This document shows positions 9,701 to 19,128 of a stretch of DNA of 64,000 bases, in pieces. Location: NCBI GenBank assembly GCA_963781195.1, contig CAWAEZ010000011.1:62001-126000 (forward strand). The letters run 5' to 3'. Origin of the DNA: JAJPKK01 sp963781195 (GTDB lineage: Bacteria; Pseudomonadota; Alphaproteobacteria; Rhizobiales; Xanthobacteraceae). The notes under the pieces were generated by a model. It saw nothing but the letters and a program-made list of their open reading frames with translations. It searched no databases and had not been told where the DNA came from. Positions within the stretch are counted from its first letter, which is position 1; each line of letters begins with the position of its first letter. Both the position numbers and the translations under genes were made by a program.

Positions 9701-10987
9701 ATGGCCCGGCCTTCATATACACGATCTTCCCGCGCCGCGCCGCTGTGCCTGCTTCCCCTGGCGCTGTGCGGCTTCGTGCTCGCGGCCGGGCCGTCGGCCG
9801 CGGCGGCCGAGGCGCGCCTTTCCACGCGCGCGGCCGTCTACGCCCAGGTCAGCCGTCTCGCCGAGCTCGGAAAGCGGTTGTTCTTCGAACCCGCGCTGTC
9901 GGCCTCGGGCACCCTGTCCTGCGCGTCCTGCCATGACCCCGCGCATGCCTATGGGCCGCCCCGTGGGGATGCGGTGATGACCGGCGGCGCGGACATGCGG
10001 CAGAAGGGTTTGCGCGCCGTCCCGTCCCTGAGATACGTGCAGGCGACACCGCCGTTCACCGAGCATTTCCGCAACTCCGATGACGAAGGCGATGCCAGCG
10101 TGGACAACGGTCCGACCGGGGGGCTCACCTGGGACGGCCGGATCGACCGCGGCCGCGACCAGGCCCGGCTGCCGCTGCTGTCGCCCATCGAGATGGCCAA
10201 TGCCAGCCCGGCCGCGGTGGTCGAAGCCGTCAGGCGCACACCTGCGGCGGGCCTGATGCGGCAGGCCTTCGGACGGCGGGTCTTCGCCCATCCCGCGCGG
10301 GCCTTCGACGGCATCCTTCAGGCGCTCGAAGCCTACGAGCAGAGCTACACGGATTTCTATCCGTACAGCAGCAGGTACGACGCCTATCTCGCCGGCACGG
10401 CGGAGCTGACGTCCGCCGAGCTGCGCGGCCTCGCGGCTTTCGACGATCCCGACCGGGGAAACTGCGCGCATTGCCACCCGAGCGCACGTGGGCTCGACGG
10501 CACGCCGCCGCAGTTCACCGACTATGGCCACGCCGCGCTGGGCGTGCCGCGCAATCGCGATATTCCGGCCAATGCCGACCCGTCATTCCACGATCTCGGA
10601 CTGTGCGGGCCGCTGCGCGACGACCTGCGGGGTCACGGCGAGTACTGCGGCATGTTCAAGGCACCGAGCCTGCGCAACGTGGCGCTGCGCCGCGCGTTCT
10701 TCCACAACGGCGCCTTCCACAGTCTGCGCCAGGTTCTGGAATTCTACGCCGAGCGCGATACCCGTCCGGAGAAGTGGTACCCGCGCGGCAGCGACGGCAC
10801 GGTCCGCAAGTTCGACGACCTGCCGGCCGAATATCACGCCAACGTCAATGTGGAGCCGCCGTTCGATCGCCGCGCCGGGGATAATGCGCGCCTCTCAGCT
10901 CAGGAAATCGACGATATCATCGCGTTCCTGAAAACCTTGACCGACCGCGATCTGGTCGACGCCGGACATTCCAAGGCGGCGCGGTAA
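9701..10987 (+). CDS. Di-haem cytochrome c peroxidase (MauG/CcpA family)
   Basis: A 428-residue periplasmic di-haem protein. The signal peptide runs to about residue 36 (PSAAAAEA). There are two c-type haem sites: CASCH at residues 74-78 and CAHCH at about 255-259. The sequence between, and the motif KAPSLRNVALRRAFFHNGAFHSL, match the bacterial cytochrome c peroxidase/MauG family. Some members reduce peroxide, others oxidise protein or organic substrates. The only ATG in a sensible place is 9701, with a weak upstream site. An open frame reaching back past 8 kb is a by-product of high GC. The divergent partner is the secreted phosphoesterase. Confidence 0.85.
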   Translation: MARPSYTRSSRAAPLCLLPLALCGFVLAAGPSAAAAEARLSTRAAVYAQVSRLAELGKRLFFEPALSASGTLSCASCHDPAHAYGPPRGDAVMTGGADMRQKGLRAVPSLRYVQATPPFTEHFRNSDDEGDASVDNGPTGGLTWDGRIDRGRDQARLPLLSPIEMANASPAAVVEAVRRTPAAGLMRQAFGRRVFAHPARAFDGILQALEAYEQSYTDFYPYSSRYDAYLAGTAELTSAELRGLAAFDDPDRGNCAHCHPSARGLDGTPPQFTDYGHAALGVPRNRDIPANADPSFHDLGLCGPLRDDLRGHGEYCGMFKAPSLRNVALRRAFFHNGAFHSLRQVLEFYAERDTRPEKWYPRGSDGTVRKFDDLPAEYHANVNVEPPFDRRAGDNARLSAQEIDDIIAFLKTLTDRDLVDAGHSKAAR

Positions 10988-11071
10988 TCCAGTCCCAGAC
11001 CGGGTCAGTTTGCGGTCGCGCTCATCGTGGTTCGCGCGACCGCGTGAAGGTGAGGGGAGGCGGGCCCCCGC

Positions 11072-14000
11072 TCACCCCTTCTCGCCGAAGATACGCTTGG
11101 CCCACCAGCCGGCGCGGCGCGGGGCGGCCGGCGCATCGGACGCGGATTGCGGCGCCGCGGGGGCGTCGGCGGGAGCCGCCGGCGCTGTCGCAACGGGCGC
11201 CGCAGCGGGCGCGGGCGCTTCCGCGGCAGGGGGTGGCGTCGGAGTGCCGCCGACCAGGAATGGCACGGGCTCGCGGACGGTCGACCGCCGACGCGGGGAT
11301 TCCTTCACCGGCTCGGGCGCAGCGGGTTCGGCCACCGCCGGCGCAGCGGAAACCGCAACGGGCGGCGGTGACGCCTCGGGAGGGGGCGTCGAACGGCGGC
11401 CCCGCGGCGCGGCGCGTTCGCGAGAAACTTCCGCGTCTGCGGCGGCATAATCGCCGACGGCATGGGGAATGTGCTCCACCGGCGGGCCGCCGAAGTCTGC
11501 GGCGGCCGCCATCACCTCTTCGTCGATCGGAGCCGCGCCGAACTCCGGCGGGGTCAGCCGGCCTTCGCCGTCCTCGCGACGATTGCGCCGGCCGCCGCGG
11601 CGGCCGCGCCGGCGGCGGCGGCGATCGCCGTCCCCATTGCCGTTGGGCGCGCCCGACGCGCGGGTGGTGTCCTCGCCGGAAACGGCCTCCTCGTCGTCGG
11701 CCTCGGTGTCGTCCTCGTCGCTGACCGCTTCCGTGGATCCCCCGAAGCTGCCCTCGGCGCGATCTGCGGCGCCGAGCTCCGACGCGGGGAGGTCCGCATT
11801 GGAGACATCCGATCTCGGCTGCTCGTCGCGGCGGCCGCCGCGACGACGGCGGCGGCGGCGGCGGCGTCCGCCATCGCCATTTTCGCCGCGCTCCATCGCC
11901 TCGGCCGATTCGGAGGCCTCGCCGGTTTCGGCGTCCTCCTCGTCGCGGTCGGATTCGGCTTCGACCTCCACGGCCTCAGCCTCGATCTCGTCCTCGATCG
12001 GCTCTTCGACGAAGTCCTCTTCGGGGGGCTCGATCAGGGGCGCGGCCGTGTTGACCCATTGGGCCGCGAGCGTGCGCGCCTGCTCCATGCTGTGCACCAA
12101 CTCGCCCTTCTCGACGTTGAAGGGCTGCTGTCCGGCGATGCCCGGGTCGGCGCTCACGGTGATGGTGATCTGGTAGCGCCGCTCCAGCTCGTAGAGATGC
12201 GGGCGCTTGTGGTTGAGGACGTAGAGCGCGATTTCTGGGCGAGTGCGCACGGTGAGGTTATGGGTCGCCCCGCGCTGGAGCTGCTCCTCGATCATCCGCA
12301 GGCACTGCAGCGCCACCGACGAGACCGAGCGCACATGGCCGGTGCCGCCGCAATGGGGGCACTTGTCGGTCGAGCTTTCGAGCACGCTGGTGCGGATGCG
12401 CTGCCGCGACATTTCCAGGAGGCCGAAATGGGAGATGCGGCCGACCTGGATGCGGGCGCGGTCGTTCTTGAGGCACTCCTTGATCCGCCGCTCGACCGCC
12501 CGGTTGTTGCGCTTCTCGTCCATGTCGATGAAGTCGATCACGATCAGCCCGGCCAGATCGCGCAGTCGCAGCTGACGCGCAACCTCCTCGGATGCTTCGA
12601 GGTTGGTCTTGAGCGCGGTGTCCTCGATGTGGTGCTCGCGGGTGGCGCGTCCCGAATTGACGTCGATCGCCACCAGGGCCTCGGTCTGGTTGAGCACGAT
12701 GTAGCCGCCGGAGCGCAACTGCACCACCGGGGAGAACATCGCGTCGAGCTGGGCCTCGATGCCGTAGCGGGCGAGCAACGGCTGATTCTCGCGGTACGGC
12801 TTCACGTTCTTGGCATGGCTCGGCATCAGCATGCGCATGAAGTCGCGAGCGTCGCGGTAGGCGTCGTCGCCGGCCACGATCACCTCGTCGATCTCCTTGT
12901 TGTAGAGATCGCGGATCGAGCGCTTGACCAGCGAGCCTTCCTCGTAGACGAGGGTCGGCGCGGTCGACTTCAAGGTGAGGTCGCGCACCGTCTCCCAGGC
13001 CCGCAGCAGATATTCGAAGTCGCGCTTGATCTCGAGCTTGGTGCGCGCGGCGCCGGCGGTACGCAGGATGACGCCCATCCCCTCCGGCACTTCAAGATCG
13101 CCGGCGATCTCCTTGAGGCGCTTGCGATCCTGGACGTTGGTGATCTTGCGGCTGATGCCGCCGCCGCGGGCGGTGTTGGGCATCAGCACGGAATAGCGGC
13201 CGGCGAGCGAGAGGTAGGTCGTGAGCGCGGCGCCCTTAGTCCCGCGTTCTTCCTTGACCACCTGCACCAGCATCACCTGGCGGCGCTTGATGACCTCCTG
13301 GATCTTGTACTGGCGGCGGGGTCGCGGGGTGCGGTCCGGAACCTCCTCCATCGCGTCGGCGCCGCCGACCGATTCGACGATCTCCTCTTCCTCGGCTTCG
13401 CCGTCGCCGTTCTCGCCGTGGTCCTCGCTGGACCCGCGCTCCCGCGCCGGTGCGGCGCGCAGCCCTTCCGCGGCGTGCTCGGTCTCGTGGCCGTCACCAC
13501 CATGATGGTCGTCGCCGTCATGGTCGTCGTCACCATGATGATCGTCGCCATGATGGTCCTCACCATGGTCGTCTTCGTGATCGTCATCGCCATGGTCGTC
13601 GTCATGCCGCTCGGCTTCGGCTGTCGACTGGTGCCCTTCAGCCGCGTCGGCGACCGTCTGCGGCGCGCCGGAGTGCTCATCCGCGGCGCGATGCTCGGAA
13701 ACTGTGACGGGTTCGTTATAGCCGTGCTCGCCGGCCGCCGCGGGGGCGGACTCTCCGGCCTCGGACGGTTCCGCGGCATGCTCGGTCCCGGCGCCCTCGA
13801 GGTGAGCCGCTTCGGCCCGCTCCTCGTGCTCCGGGCCAGGTTCCAGGCCGGGGTGCTTGATGTGCTCTTCGTCGTCGTCTGGGGCTTCGACCGGGGGGCT
13901 CGAGACGGCGTTCCGGTCGCCGCCGCGGGCGGCGGGGCGGTGGCGCGGCCGGCGCATGCCGGCACGGCGATCGGCCTCCGCCTCGGCGTCGCGGTGGGCG

Positions 14001-14284
14001 CGCTCTTCCTCGTCGATCAGCGCCTGCCGGTCGGCAACCGGGATCTGGTAGTAGTCGGGGTGGATTTCGCTGAAGGCCAGGAAGCCGTGGCGGTTGCCGC
14101 CGTAGTCGACGAACGCCGCCTGCAGCGACGGTTCGACCCGGGTTACTTTGGCGAGATAGATATTGCCGCGAAGCTGGCGGCGGCTGGCGGCTTCGAAATC
14201 GAACTCCTCGACCCGGTTACCGCGAAGCACGACCACCCGGGTCTCCTCCGGATGGGTCGCGTCGATAAGCATCTTGTTCGGCAT
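11072..14284 (-). CDS. rne: Ribonuclease E
   Basis: The degradosome endonuclease, 1070 residues. MPNKMLIDATHPEETRVVV and the S1 domain start at the N-terminus, but the S1 domain is split by an insert of over 200 residues (about 90-320), rich in Glu, His and Asp. The catalytic core follows, with VAIDVNSGRATREHH around the magnesium-binding Asp and the zinc-link CPHCGGTG near residue 646. The C-terminal third is disordered, with acidic blocks, two Arg-rich blocks (RRRRRRRRRGGRR and a second) and a Pro/Ala tail, as expected for RNA- and partner-binding. The start at 14284 has a weak AAGAG upstream. It is divergent from amiC across a 658-base leader. Confidence 0.93.
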   Translation of the reverse strand: MPNKMLIDATHPEETRVVVLRGNRVEEFDFEAASRRQLRGNIYLAKVTRVEPSLQAAFVDYGGNRHGFLAFSEIHPDYYQIPVADRQALIDEEERAHRDAEAEADRRAGMRRPRHRPAARGGDRNAVSSPPVEAPDDDEEHIKHPGLEPGPEHEERAEAAHLEGAGTEHAAEPSEAGESAPAAAGEHGYNEPVTVSEHRAADEHSGAPQTVADAAEGHQSTAEAERHDDDHGDDDHEDDHGEDHHGDDHHGDDDHDGDDHHGGDGHETEHAAEGLRAAPARERGSSEDHGENGDGEAEEEEIVESVGGADAMEEVPDRTPRPRRQYKIQEVIKRRQVMLVQVVKEERGTKGAALTTYLSLAGRYSVLMPNTARGGGISRKITNVQDRKRLKEIAGDLEVPEGMGVILRTAGAARTKLEIKRDFEYLLRAWETVRDLTLKSTAPTLVYEEGSLVKRSIRDLYNKEIDEVIVAGDDAYRDARDFMRMLMPSHAKNVKPYRENQPLLARYGIEAQLDAMFSPVVQLRSGGYIVLNQTEALVAIDVNSGRATREHHIEDTALKTNLEASEEVARQLRLRDLAGLIVIDFIDMDEKRNNRAVERRIKECLKNDRARIQVGRISHFGLLEMSRQRIRTSVLESSTDKCPHCGGTGHVRSVSSVALQCLRMIEEQLQRGATHNLTVRTRPEIALYVLNHKRPHLYELERRYQITITVSADPGIAGQQPFNVEKGELVHSMEQARTLAAQWVNTAAPLIEPPEEDFVEEPIEDEIEAEAVEVEAESDRDEEDAETGEASESAEAMERGENGDGGRRRRRRRRRGGRRDEQPRSDVSNADLPASELGAADRAEGSFGGSTEAVSDEDDTEADDEEAVSGEDTTRASGAPNGNGDGDRRRRRRGRRGGRRNRREDGEGRLTPPEFGAAPIDEEVMAAAADFGGPPVEHIPHAVGDYAAADAEVSRERAAPRGRRSTPPPEASPPPVAVSAAPAVAEPAAPEPVKESPRRRSTVREPVPFLVGGTPTPPPAAEAPAPAAAPVATAPAAPADAPAAPQSASDAPAAPRRAGWWAKRIFGEKG

Positions 14285-14942
14285 TGTTGCGTCTCTTGAA
14301 GGCGCGCGTGGATACGCTGCTGCGGCGCAGGGCGCGTCGCCTTCGGTAAGGGGTGTGAATGGAAGGCGGGGACAAGGGTCGAACGGCGTGACGGCCATCG
14401 CGACGGACAGACGCCTATCGCGGTCTTGCGACCGGGATAGAGGCATGGCCTGTCTGCTTTCGCCAGCATCGGCGGTTTCGACCCTTAAACTGGATCAGCA
14501 ACGCGAAGGCGCGCCGCCTTGTTCTCGCTGAACAATTCGCGCGACCGGCCCATCTGGCCGCCCACGCCTTCCGGTTATCCTTTTGAGGAGAGCCGCCGAT
14601 CGCCCGATCCGCTACGGAGGGGTCGATGGGAGGCGCCGCTGGACGGGGTATGTCCTGCGCGGCAGAACCGGATACTTCGAACCTTCAGCAACTCCTTATC
14701 TACGGCGTGTCCCCGGTCATGGCAAGTCGCAACTCTCAGGCCCGGCGAGACGGCCGATCACTTGCAGGGTATCATGTTGTCGGGCGCCAGCAATTCCCGT
14801 GCGGTCGGCTGCGGGCTGCGGGCTGCGGGCTGCGGGCGATCGGTGGGTTTTCGGGGAAATGGCCTGGACCTTCAAGATCGGTTAACCATGGGGCCTTACC
14901 AAGGGTAGAACGGCTCCAGAAGGGGAAGGGCTGGAGGTTCGG
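14285..14942. other. Long rne/amiC intergenic leader, no gene
   Basis: About 658 bases between divergent rne and amiC. In several bacteria rne has a long 5' leader used for autoregulation of its mRNA, and such a leader could lie here; I cannot show a structure by eye. No open frame in it has both a ribosome-binding site and a sensible product. It holds a short 7-bp tandem repeat near the amiC end (listed separately). Confidence 0.5.
14807..14837. repeat. 7-bp tandem repeat GGCTGCG, about 4.4 copies
   Basis: Four perfect consecutive copies of GGCTGCG followed by GGC, about 105 bases upstream of amiC. A heptamer array of this kind can vary in copy number by slippage. Confidence 0.8.
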
Positions 14943-16205
14943 GTGGTGAACCGCGGGTTGAGCGTTGCACTGGGGCTGGCTGCCGCCGTTTTTGTCGGCT
15001 GCGCGGTGCTGTGGCCGTCCGCGGCGGCGGCGCAGATGCCGATGCCGGCCGCCGGAGACGGCGTTCCGTCCGCGACCGATGCCCGCCTCGCCGGAGACGA
15101 CAAGCAGACCCGGCTGGTCATCGACCTCTCCCAGAAGATCGACGTCCGCGCCTTCACCATTGCCGATCCCTACCGGGTGGTGCTCGACATTCCCCAGGTG
15201 AATTTCCAGTTTCCGCAACGGACCGGCGAGCACAGCCGGGGCATGGTGAAGGCGTTTCGATTCGGGCTGGTGGCCCGTGGGCGCTCCCGAATCGTCATCG
15301 ACGTCACCGGTCCGGTCCGGGTGGCGCGGGCCTTCGTCGTCGACGCCGCCGAGGGCCAGCCGGCCCGTCTGGTGGTCGATCTCGCCCCGGTCGACCGCGA
15401 GGCGTTCCTGCGTGCGGCGGCGATCGACAACCACCTGCCGCGGCCGCCGGAACCGCCGCCGGCGCCCCGCGAGGACGCCGCGAAGGCGGGGGACGCGAGG
15501 CCGATCATCGTCCTCGATCCCGGCCACGGCGGCATCGACACCGGGACGCGCGCCCCCAGCGGAGAGCACGAGAAAAATCTCGTGCTGGAGTTCGCCTCGG
15601 TGCTGCGCGACAGGCTCGAAAAGACCGGCAAATACCGGGTGGTGATGACGCGGTCCGACGACACCTTCGTGCCGTTGTCCGAACGCGTTCGATTCGCCCG
15701 GTCACGCAACGCGCAGCTGTTCATCTCGATCCACTGCGACGCGCTCGCCCGCGGCGGCGGCGCCGCCGACGGCGCGACGATCTACACCCTGTCCGACCAG
15801 GCCTCGGACGCCGAAGCGCAGCGGCTGGCCGACGCGGAAAACCGCGCCGACATCATCGCCGGCGTCAATCTTGCCGCGGAACCCGACGACATCGCCGACA
15901 TTCTCATCGATCTCGCGCAGCGGGAAACCAAGGCCTTCTCGGCGTCGTTCGCCCGCGCGGTGGCGGCCGAACTCAAGAATGCCGCCCGCCTCCACAAGAA
16001 TCCGATCCGCTCGGCCGGGTTCCGGGTCCTCAAGGCGCCGGACATCCCTTCGGTGCTGATCGAACTCGGCTATGTTTCCAACGCGGCCGACCTCAAGCAA
16101 CTGGTCTCGGAGCAATGGCGGCTACGGGCGAGCGACGCGGTCGCCCAGGCCGTCAACACCTACTTCACCACCCGATTCGCCGCCGGCCCTGCGGCCCACC
16201 CGTAA
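14943..16205 (+). CDS. amiC: N-acetylmuramoyl-L-alanine amidase (AmiC type)
   Basis: A 420-residue periplasmic cell-wall amidase that cuts the bond between MurNAc and L-Ala of the stem peptide at division. It has a signal peptide (1 to about 31, ending AAAAQ), an AMIN domain (about 45-155) for septal targeting, a Pro-rich linker, and an Amidase_3 domain. In the last, IVLDPGHGGIDTG carries the zinc His, followed by SIHCDA and the catalytic-Glu motif VLIELGYVSN. The start is GTG; GGAGG lies five bases before 14943 and eight before the next in-frame GTG. mrcA follows about 200 bases later on the same strand, giving a wall-remodelling pair. Confidence 0.92.
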   Translation: MVNRGLSVALGLAAAVFVGCAVLWPSAAAAQMPMPAAGDGVPSATDARLAGDDKQTRLVIDLSQKIDVRAFTIADPYRVVLDIPQVNFQFPQRTGEHSRGMVKAFRFGLVARGRSRIVIDVTGPVRVARAFVVDAAEGQPARLVVDLAPVDREAFLRAAAIDNHLPRPPEPPPAPREDAAKAGDARPIIVLDPGHGGIDTGTRAPSGEHEKNLVLEFASVLRDRLEKTGKYRVVMTRSDDTFVPLSERVRFARSRNAQLFISIHCDALARGGGAADGATIYTLSDQASDAEAQRLADAENRADIIAGVNLAAEPDDIADILIDLAQRETKAFSASFARAVAAELKNAARLHKNPIRSAGFRVLKAPDIPSVLIELGYVSNAADLKQLVSEQWRLRASDAVAQAVNTYFTTRFAAGPAAHP

Positions 16206-16412
16206 GCGGGGGGCGGCCCTTCGAGCCCCGCGGATCGCGGCGCAGGAAAAGCGGTTCGACAAAGTTTAACCATAAAACCGGGCGAGGAATCCCACGATCG
16301 CAAGTATGATCGCGCAGCTATGATCGTCGCTGCAGGGGCGGCCGTCGCGACCACGCGATAGCCGGGGATGGGGAGACCGCTCGAGGTCTCTTCAACGGGG
16401 GTTTGACCGTCG

Positions 16413-18857
16413 ATGAAGCTGCTGTTCAAGTTTTTCGGCTTCCTGTTCGCCTTGGGGTCGCTGGTCTTCATCGTCGGCGTCGGCGCGCTCGCGGGCCTGA
16501 TCTACCATTTCAACAAGGACCTGCCGGACTATTCGCAGCTCCAGGATTACGAGCCGCCGGTGATGACGCGGGTGCACGCCGCGGACGGCGAGCTGCTCGC
16601 CGAATACGCCAAGCAACGGCGGCTCTACCTGCCGATCCAGGCGGTGCCCAAGCTCGTCATCAACGCCTTCATATCCGCCGAGGACAAGAACTTCTACGAG
16701 CATCCGGGGATCGACTTCAGCGGCGTCGCCCGCGCCGGCATGCTTTATCTACAGAACGTCGGCAAGGGCCGCCGCCCGCAAGGCGCCTCCACCATCACCC
16801 AGCAGGTGGCGAAGAACTTCCTCCTGACCAACGAGGTGTCGTTCGACCGCAAGATCAAGGAGGCGCTGCTCGCGCTCAAGATCGAGCGGACCTACAGCAA
16901 GGAGAAGATCCTCGAGCTGTACCTCAACGAGATCTATCTCGGCTTTGGCGCCTACGGCATCGCCGCCGCCTCGCTGCTGTACTTCGACAAGCCGGTCAAC
17001 GAGCTCACGGTCGCCGAGGCGTCCTACCTCGCGGCGCTTCCCAAGGCGCCGACCGACCTGCACCCGTTCCGCAATCATGACCGCGCGGTCGAGCGCCGCA
17101 ATTACGTGGTCGAGCGGCTGGTGGAGAACGGCTACATCACCGCCGAGGCCGGCGACAAGGCGAAGAAGGAGCCGCTCACCGTCACCCAGCGCACGACCGG
17201 CGCGCACATCTTCGCCGCCGACTATTTCGCCGAGGACGTGCGCCGCGAGATTCTGGAAAAGTTCGGCGAGAAGCGGCTCTACGAGGGCGGCCTCTCGGTG
17301 CGCACCACCCTCGACCCCAAGATGCAGGAATTCGCCCACAAGGCGCTTGCCGACGGCCTCGTGCGCTACGACGAGGGACGCGGCTTCCGCGGACCGGTCA
17401 CCAAGATCGACATCGGCGGCGACTGGGGCGTCAAGCTCGCCGACGTGCGGGCGTTCTCCGACATCGGCTGGCGGCTCGCGGTGGTGCTCGAGACCGGCGA
17501 CCAGTCCGCGCGCATCGGCCTGCAGCCCGCCCGCGAGCCGGGCGGCGCGGTGGTGCGCGACCGCGCCATCGGCATCATCCCGCTCGAAGGGGCCAAGTGG
17601 GCCAAGGCATCGACGCCCAAGCAGCCGCTGCGGCTGAGCCAGGTGCTGGCGCCCGGCGACGTGATCTACGTGGAGCCGCTCGGCCCCGGCAAGGACGGCC
17701 AGTTCAAGCTGCACCAGATTCCCGAAGTGTCCGGCGGCATGGCGGTGATGGATCCGCTCACCGGCCGCGTGCTCGCGCTGGTCGGCGGCTTCTCGTTCGA
17801 CCAGAGCCAGTTCGACCGCGCCACCCAGGCGATGCGCCAGCCCGGCTCGGCCTTCAAGCCCATCGTCTATTCGGCGGCTCTCGACAACGGCTATACGCCG
17901 TCGAGCATCGTGGTCGACGCTCCGATCGAGATCGACCAGGGCCCCGGAATCGGGATCTGGCGTCCGGAAAACTACGAGGTCAAGTTCTTCGGGCCGCAGA
18001 CGCTGCGTTTCGGCATCGAGCATTCCCGCAACGTCATGACGGTCCGGCTGGCGCAGGACATCGGCATGCCGTTGATCGGCGAATACGCCAAGCGCTTCGG
18101 CGTCTACGACAATCTGCCGAATTACCTCTCCTACGCGCTCGGCGCCGGCGAGACGACGGTGATGCGCATGGTCACCGCCTATTCGATGATCGCCAATGGC
18201 GGACGCCGGGTGACCGCAACCTTGATCGACCGCGTCCAGGACCGCTACGGGCACACGATCTACAAGCATGACCAGCGCGAGTGCCCGGCCTGCGATGCGA
18301 CCAAGTGGGAGAACCAGCCGGAGCCCGGCCTGATCGACCGCCGCGAGCAGGTGCTCGATCCCATGACCGCCTACCAGATCACCTCGATCATGGAAGGCGT
18401 GGTCCAGCGCGGCACCGGAACGGTGGTGCGGGAGGTCGGCAAGCCGGTGGCCGGCAAGACCGGCACCACCAACGACGAAAAGGACGCCTGGTTCGTCGGC
18501 TTCACGCCCGATCTCGCGGTCGGCGTCTACATGGGCTACGACAAGCCGCGCCATCTCGGCAAGGACGCCACCGGCGGCCATCTCTCGGCGCCGATCGTGA
18601 AGGACTTCCTCAAGACCGCGCTCGCCGACAAGCCGGCGATGCCGTTCCGCGTCCCGCCCGGCATCAAGCTGATCCGGGTCGACGTCAAGACCGGCCAGCG
18701 CGCGACGCCGAGCACCCAGAGCGCGATCCTGGAGGCCTTCAAGCCGGGCACCGCTCCGCCCGACAGCGGCGCCCTCGTCAGCATGAGCGGCAGCGGCGGC
18801 GATACCGGCCCGAGCCCCGACGCCGAGCGCGCCGTCCGTTCCGGCGGATTGTACTGA
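16413..18857 (+). CDS. mrcA: Penicillin-binding protein 1A
   Basis: A bifunctional peptidoglycan glycosyltransferase/transpeptidase of 814 residues. It has an N-terminal membrane anchor (about 4-30). The glycosyltransferase domain has EDKNFYEHPGID (catalytic Glu near 90) and GASTITQQVAKNF. An OB-like insert follows. The transpeptidase domain has the SxxK motif in RQPGSAFKPIVY (Ser near 476), SRN, and KTGTTND near 680. The C-terminal tail is Gly/Ser-rich. It lies between amiC and prfB, an order often conserved in Hyphomicrobiales. Confidence 0.95.
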   Translation: MKLLFKFFGFLFALGSLVFIVGVGALAGLIYHFNKDLPDYSQLQDYEPPVMTRVHAADGELLAEYAKQRRLYLPIQAVPKLVINAFISAEDKNFYEHPGIDFSGVARAGMLYLQNVGKGRRPQGASTITQQVAKNFLLTNEVSFDRKIKEALLALKIERTYSKEKILELYLNEIYLGFGAYGIAAASLLYFDKPVNELTVAEASYLAALPKAPTDLHPFRNHDRAVERRNYVVERLVENGYITAEAGDKAKKEPLTVTQRTTGAHIFAADYFAEDVRREILEKFGEKRLYEGGLSVRTTLDPKMQEFAHKALADGLVRYDEGRGFRGPVTKIDIGGDWGVKLADVRAFSDIGWRLAVVLETGDQSARIGLQPAREPGGAVVRDRAIGIIPLEGAKWAKASTPKQPLRLSQVLAPGDVIYVEPLGPGKDGQFKLHQIPEVSGGMAVMDPLTGRVLALVGGFSFDQSQFDRATQAMRQPGSAFKPIVYSAALDNGYTPSSIVVDAPIEIDQGPGIGIWRPENYEVKFFGPQTLRFGIEHSRNVMTVRLAQDIGMPLIGEYAKRFGVYDNLPNYLSYALGAGETTVMRMVTAYSMIANGGRRVTATLIDRVQDRYGHTIYKHDQRECPACDATKWENQPEPGLIDRREQVLDPMTAYQITSIMEGVVQRGTGTVVREVGKPVAGKTGTTNDEKDAWFVGFTPDLAVGVYMGYDKPRHLGKDATGGHLSAPIVKDFLKTALADKPAMPFRVPPGIKLIRVDVKTGQRATPSTQSAILEAFKPGTAPPDSGALVSMSGSGGDTGPSPDAERAVRSGGLY

Positions 18858-19011
18858 GGCGGTACTGGATTCGGGCATTGCCGGATCCAGGCGGGTGCTT
18901 GACTCAGGCGGCCTTGGTCGAGGCGCTCCCTGGCGGCGCGAGGTGGCGCGACGGCGCCGGTTGCGCATTGGCGGCAAGCTCGCTACATCCCGCCAGGGCC
19001 TATTCCCTCAC

Positions 19012-19046
19012 TGTCATCGCCCGGCTTGACCGGGCGATCCAGTACC
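19012..19046. repeat. REP-like hairpin upstream of prfB
   Basis: A perfect 8-bp stem (TCGCCCGG at 19017-19024, CCGGGCGA at 19030-19037) with a CTTGA loop, in a context resembling the short palindromic intergenic elements common in rhizobial genomes. It lies between mrcA and prfB and could also weaken read-through. Confidence 0.5.
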
Positions 19047-19128
19047 ACTGCCCGGGAGTTGCCTGCCAGGAGCTGCTTGCCGGGCGCCATCGGGTCTGGA
19101 ACACGGCTGACCACGGGTCGAGAACATC

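Noticed and set aside
11462..14299. A 945-codon open frame on the plus strand opposite rne
   Set aside because: It is the antisense mirror of a very GC-rich, low-complexity gene; the rne product has all catalytic motifs, while the plus-strand product has none.
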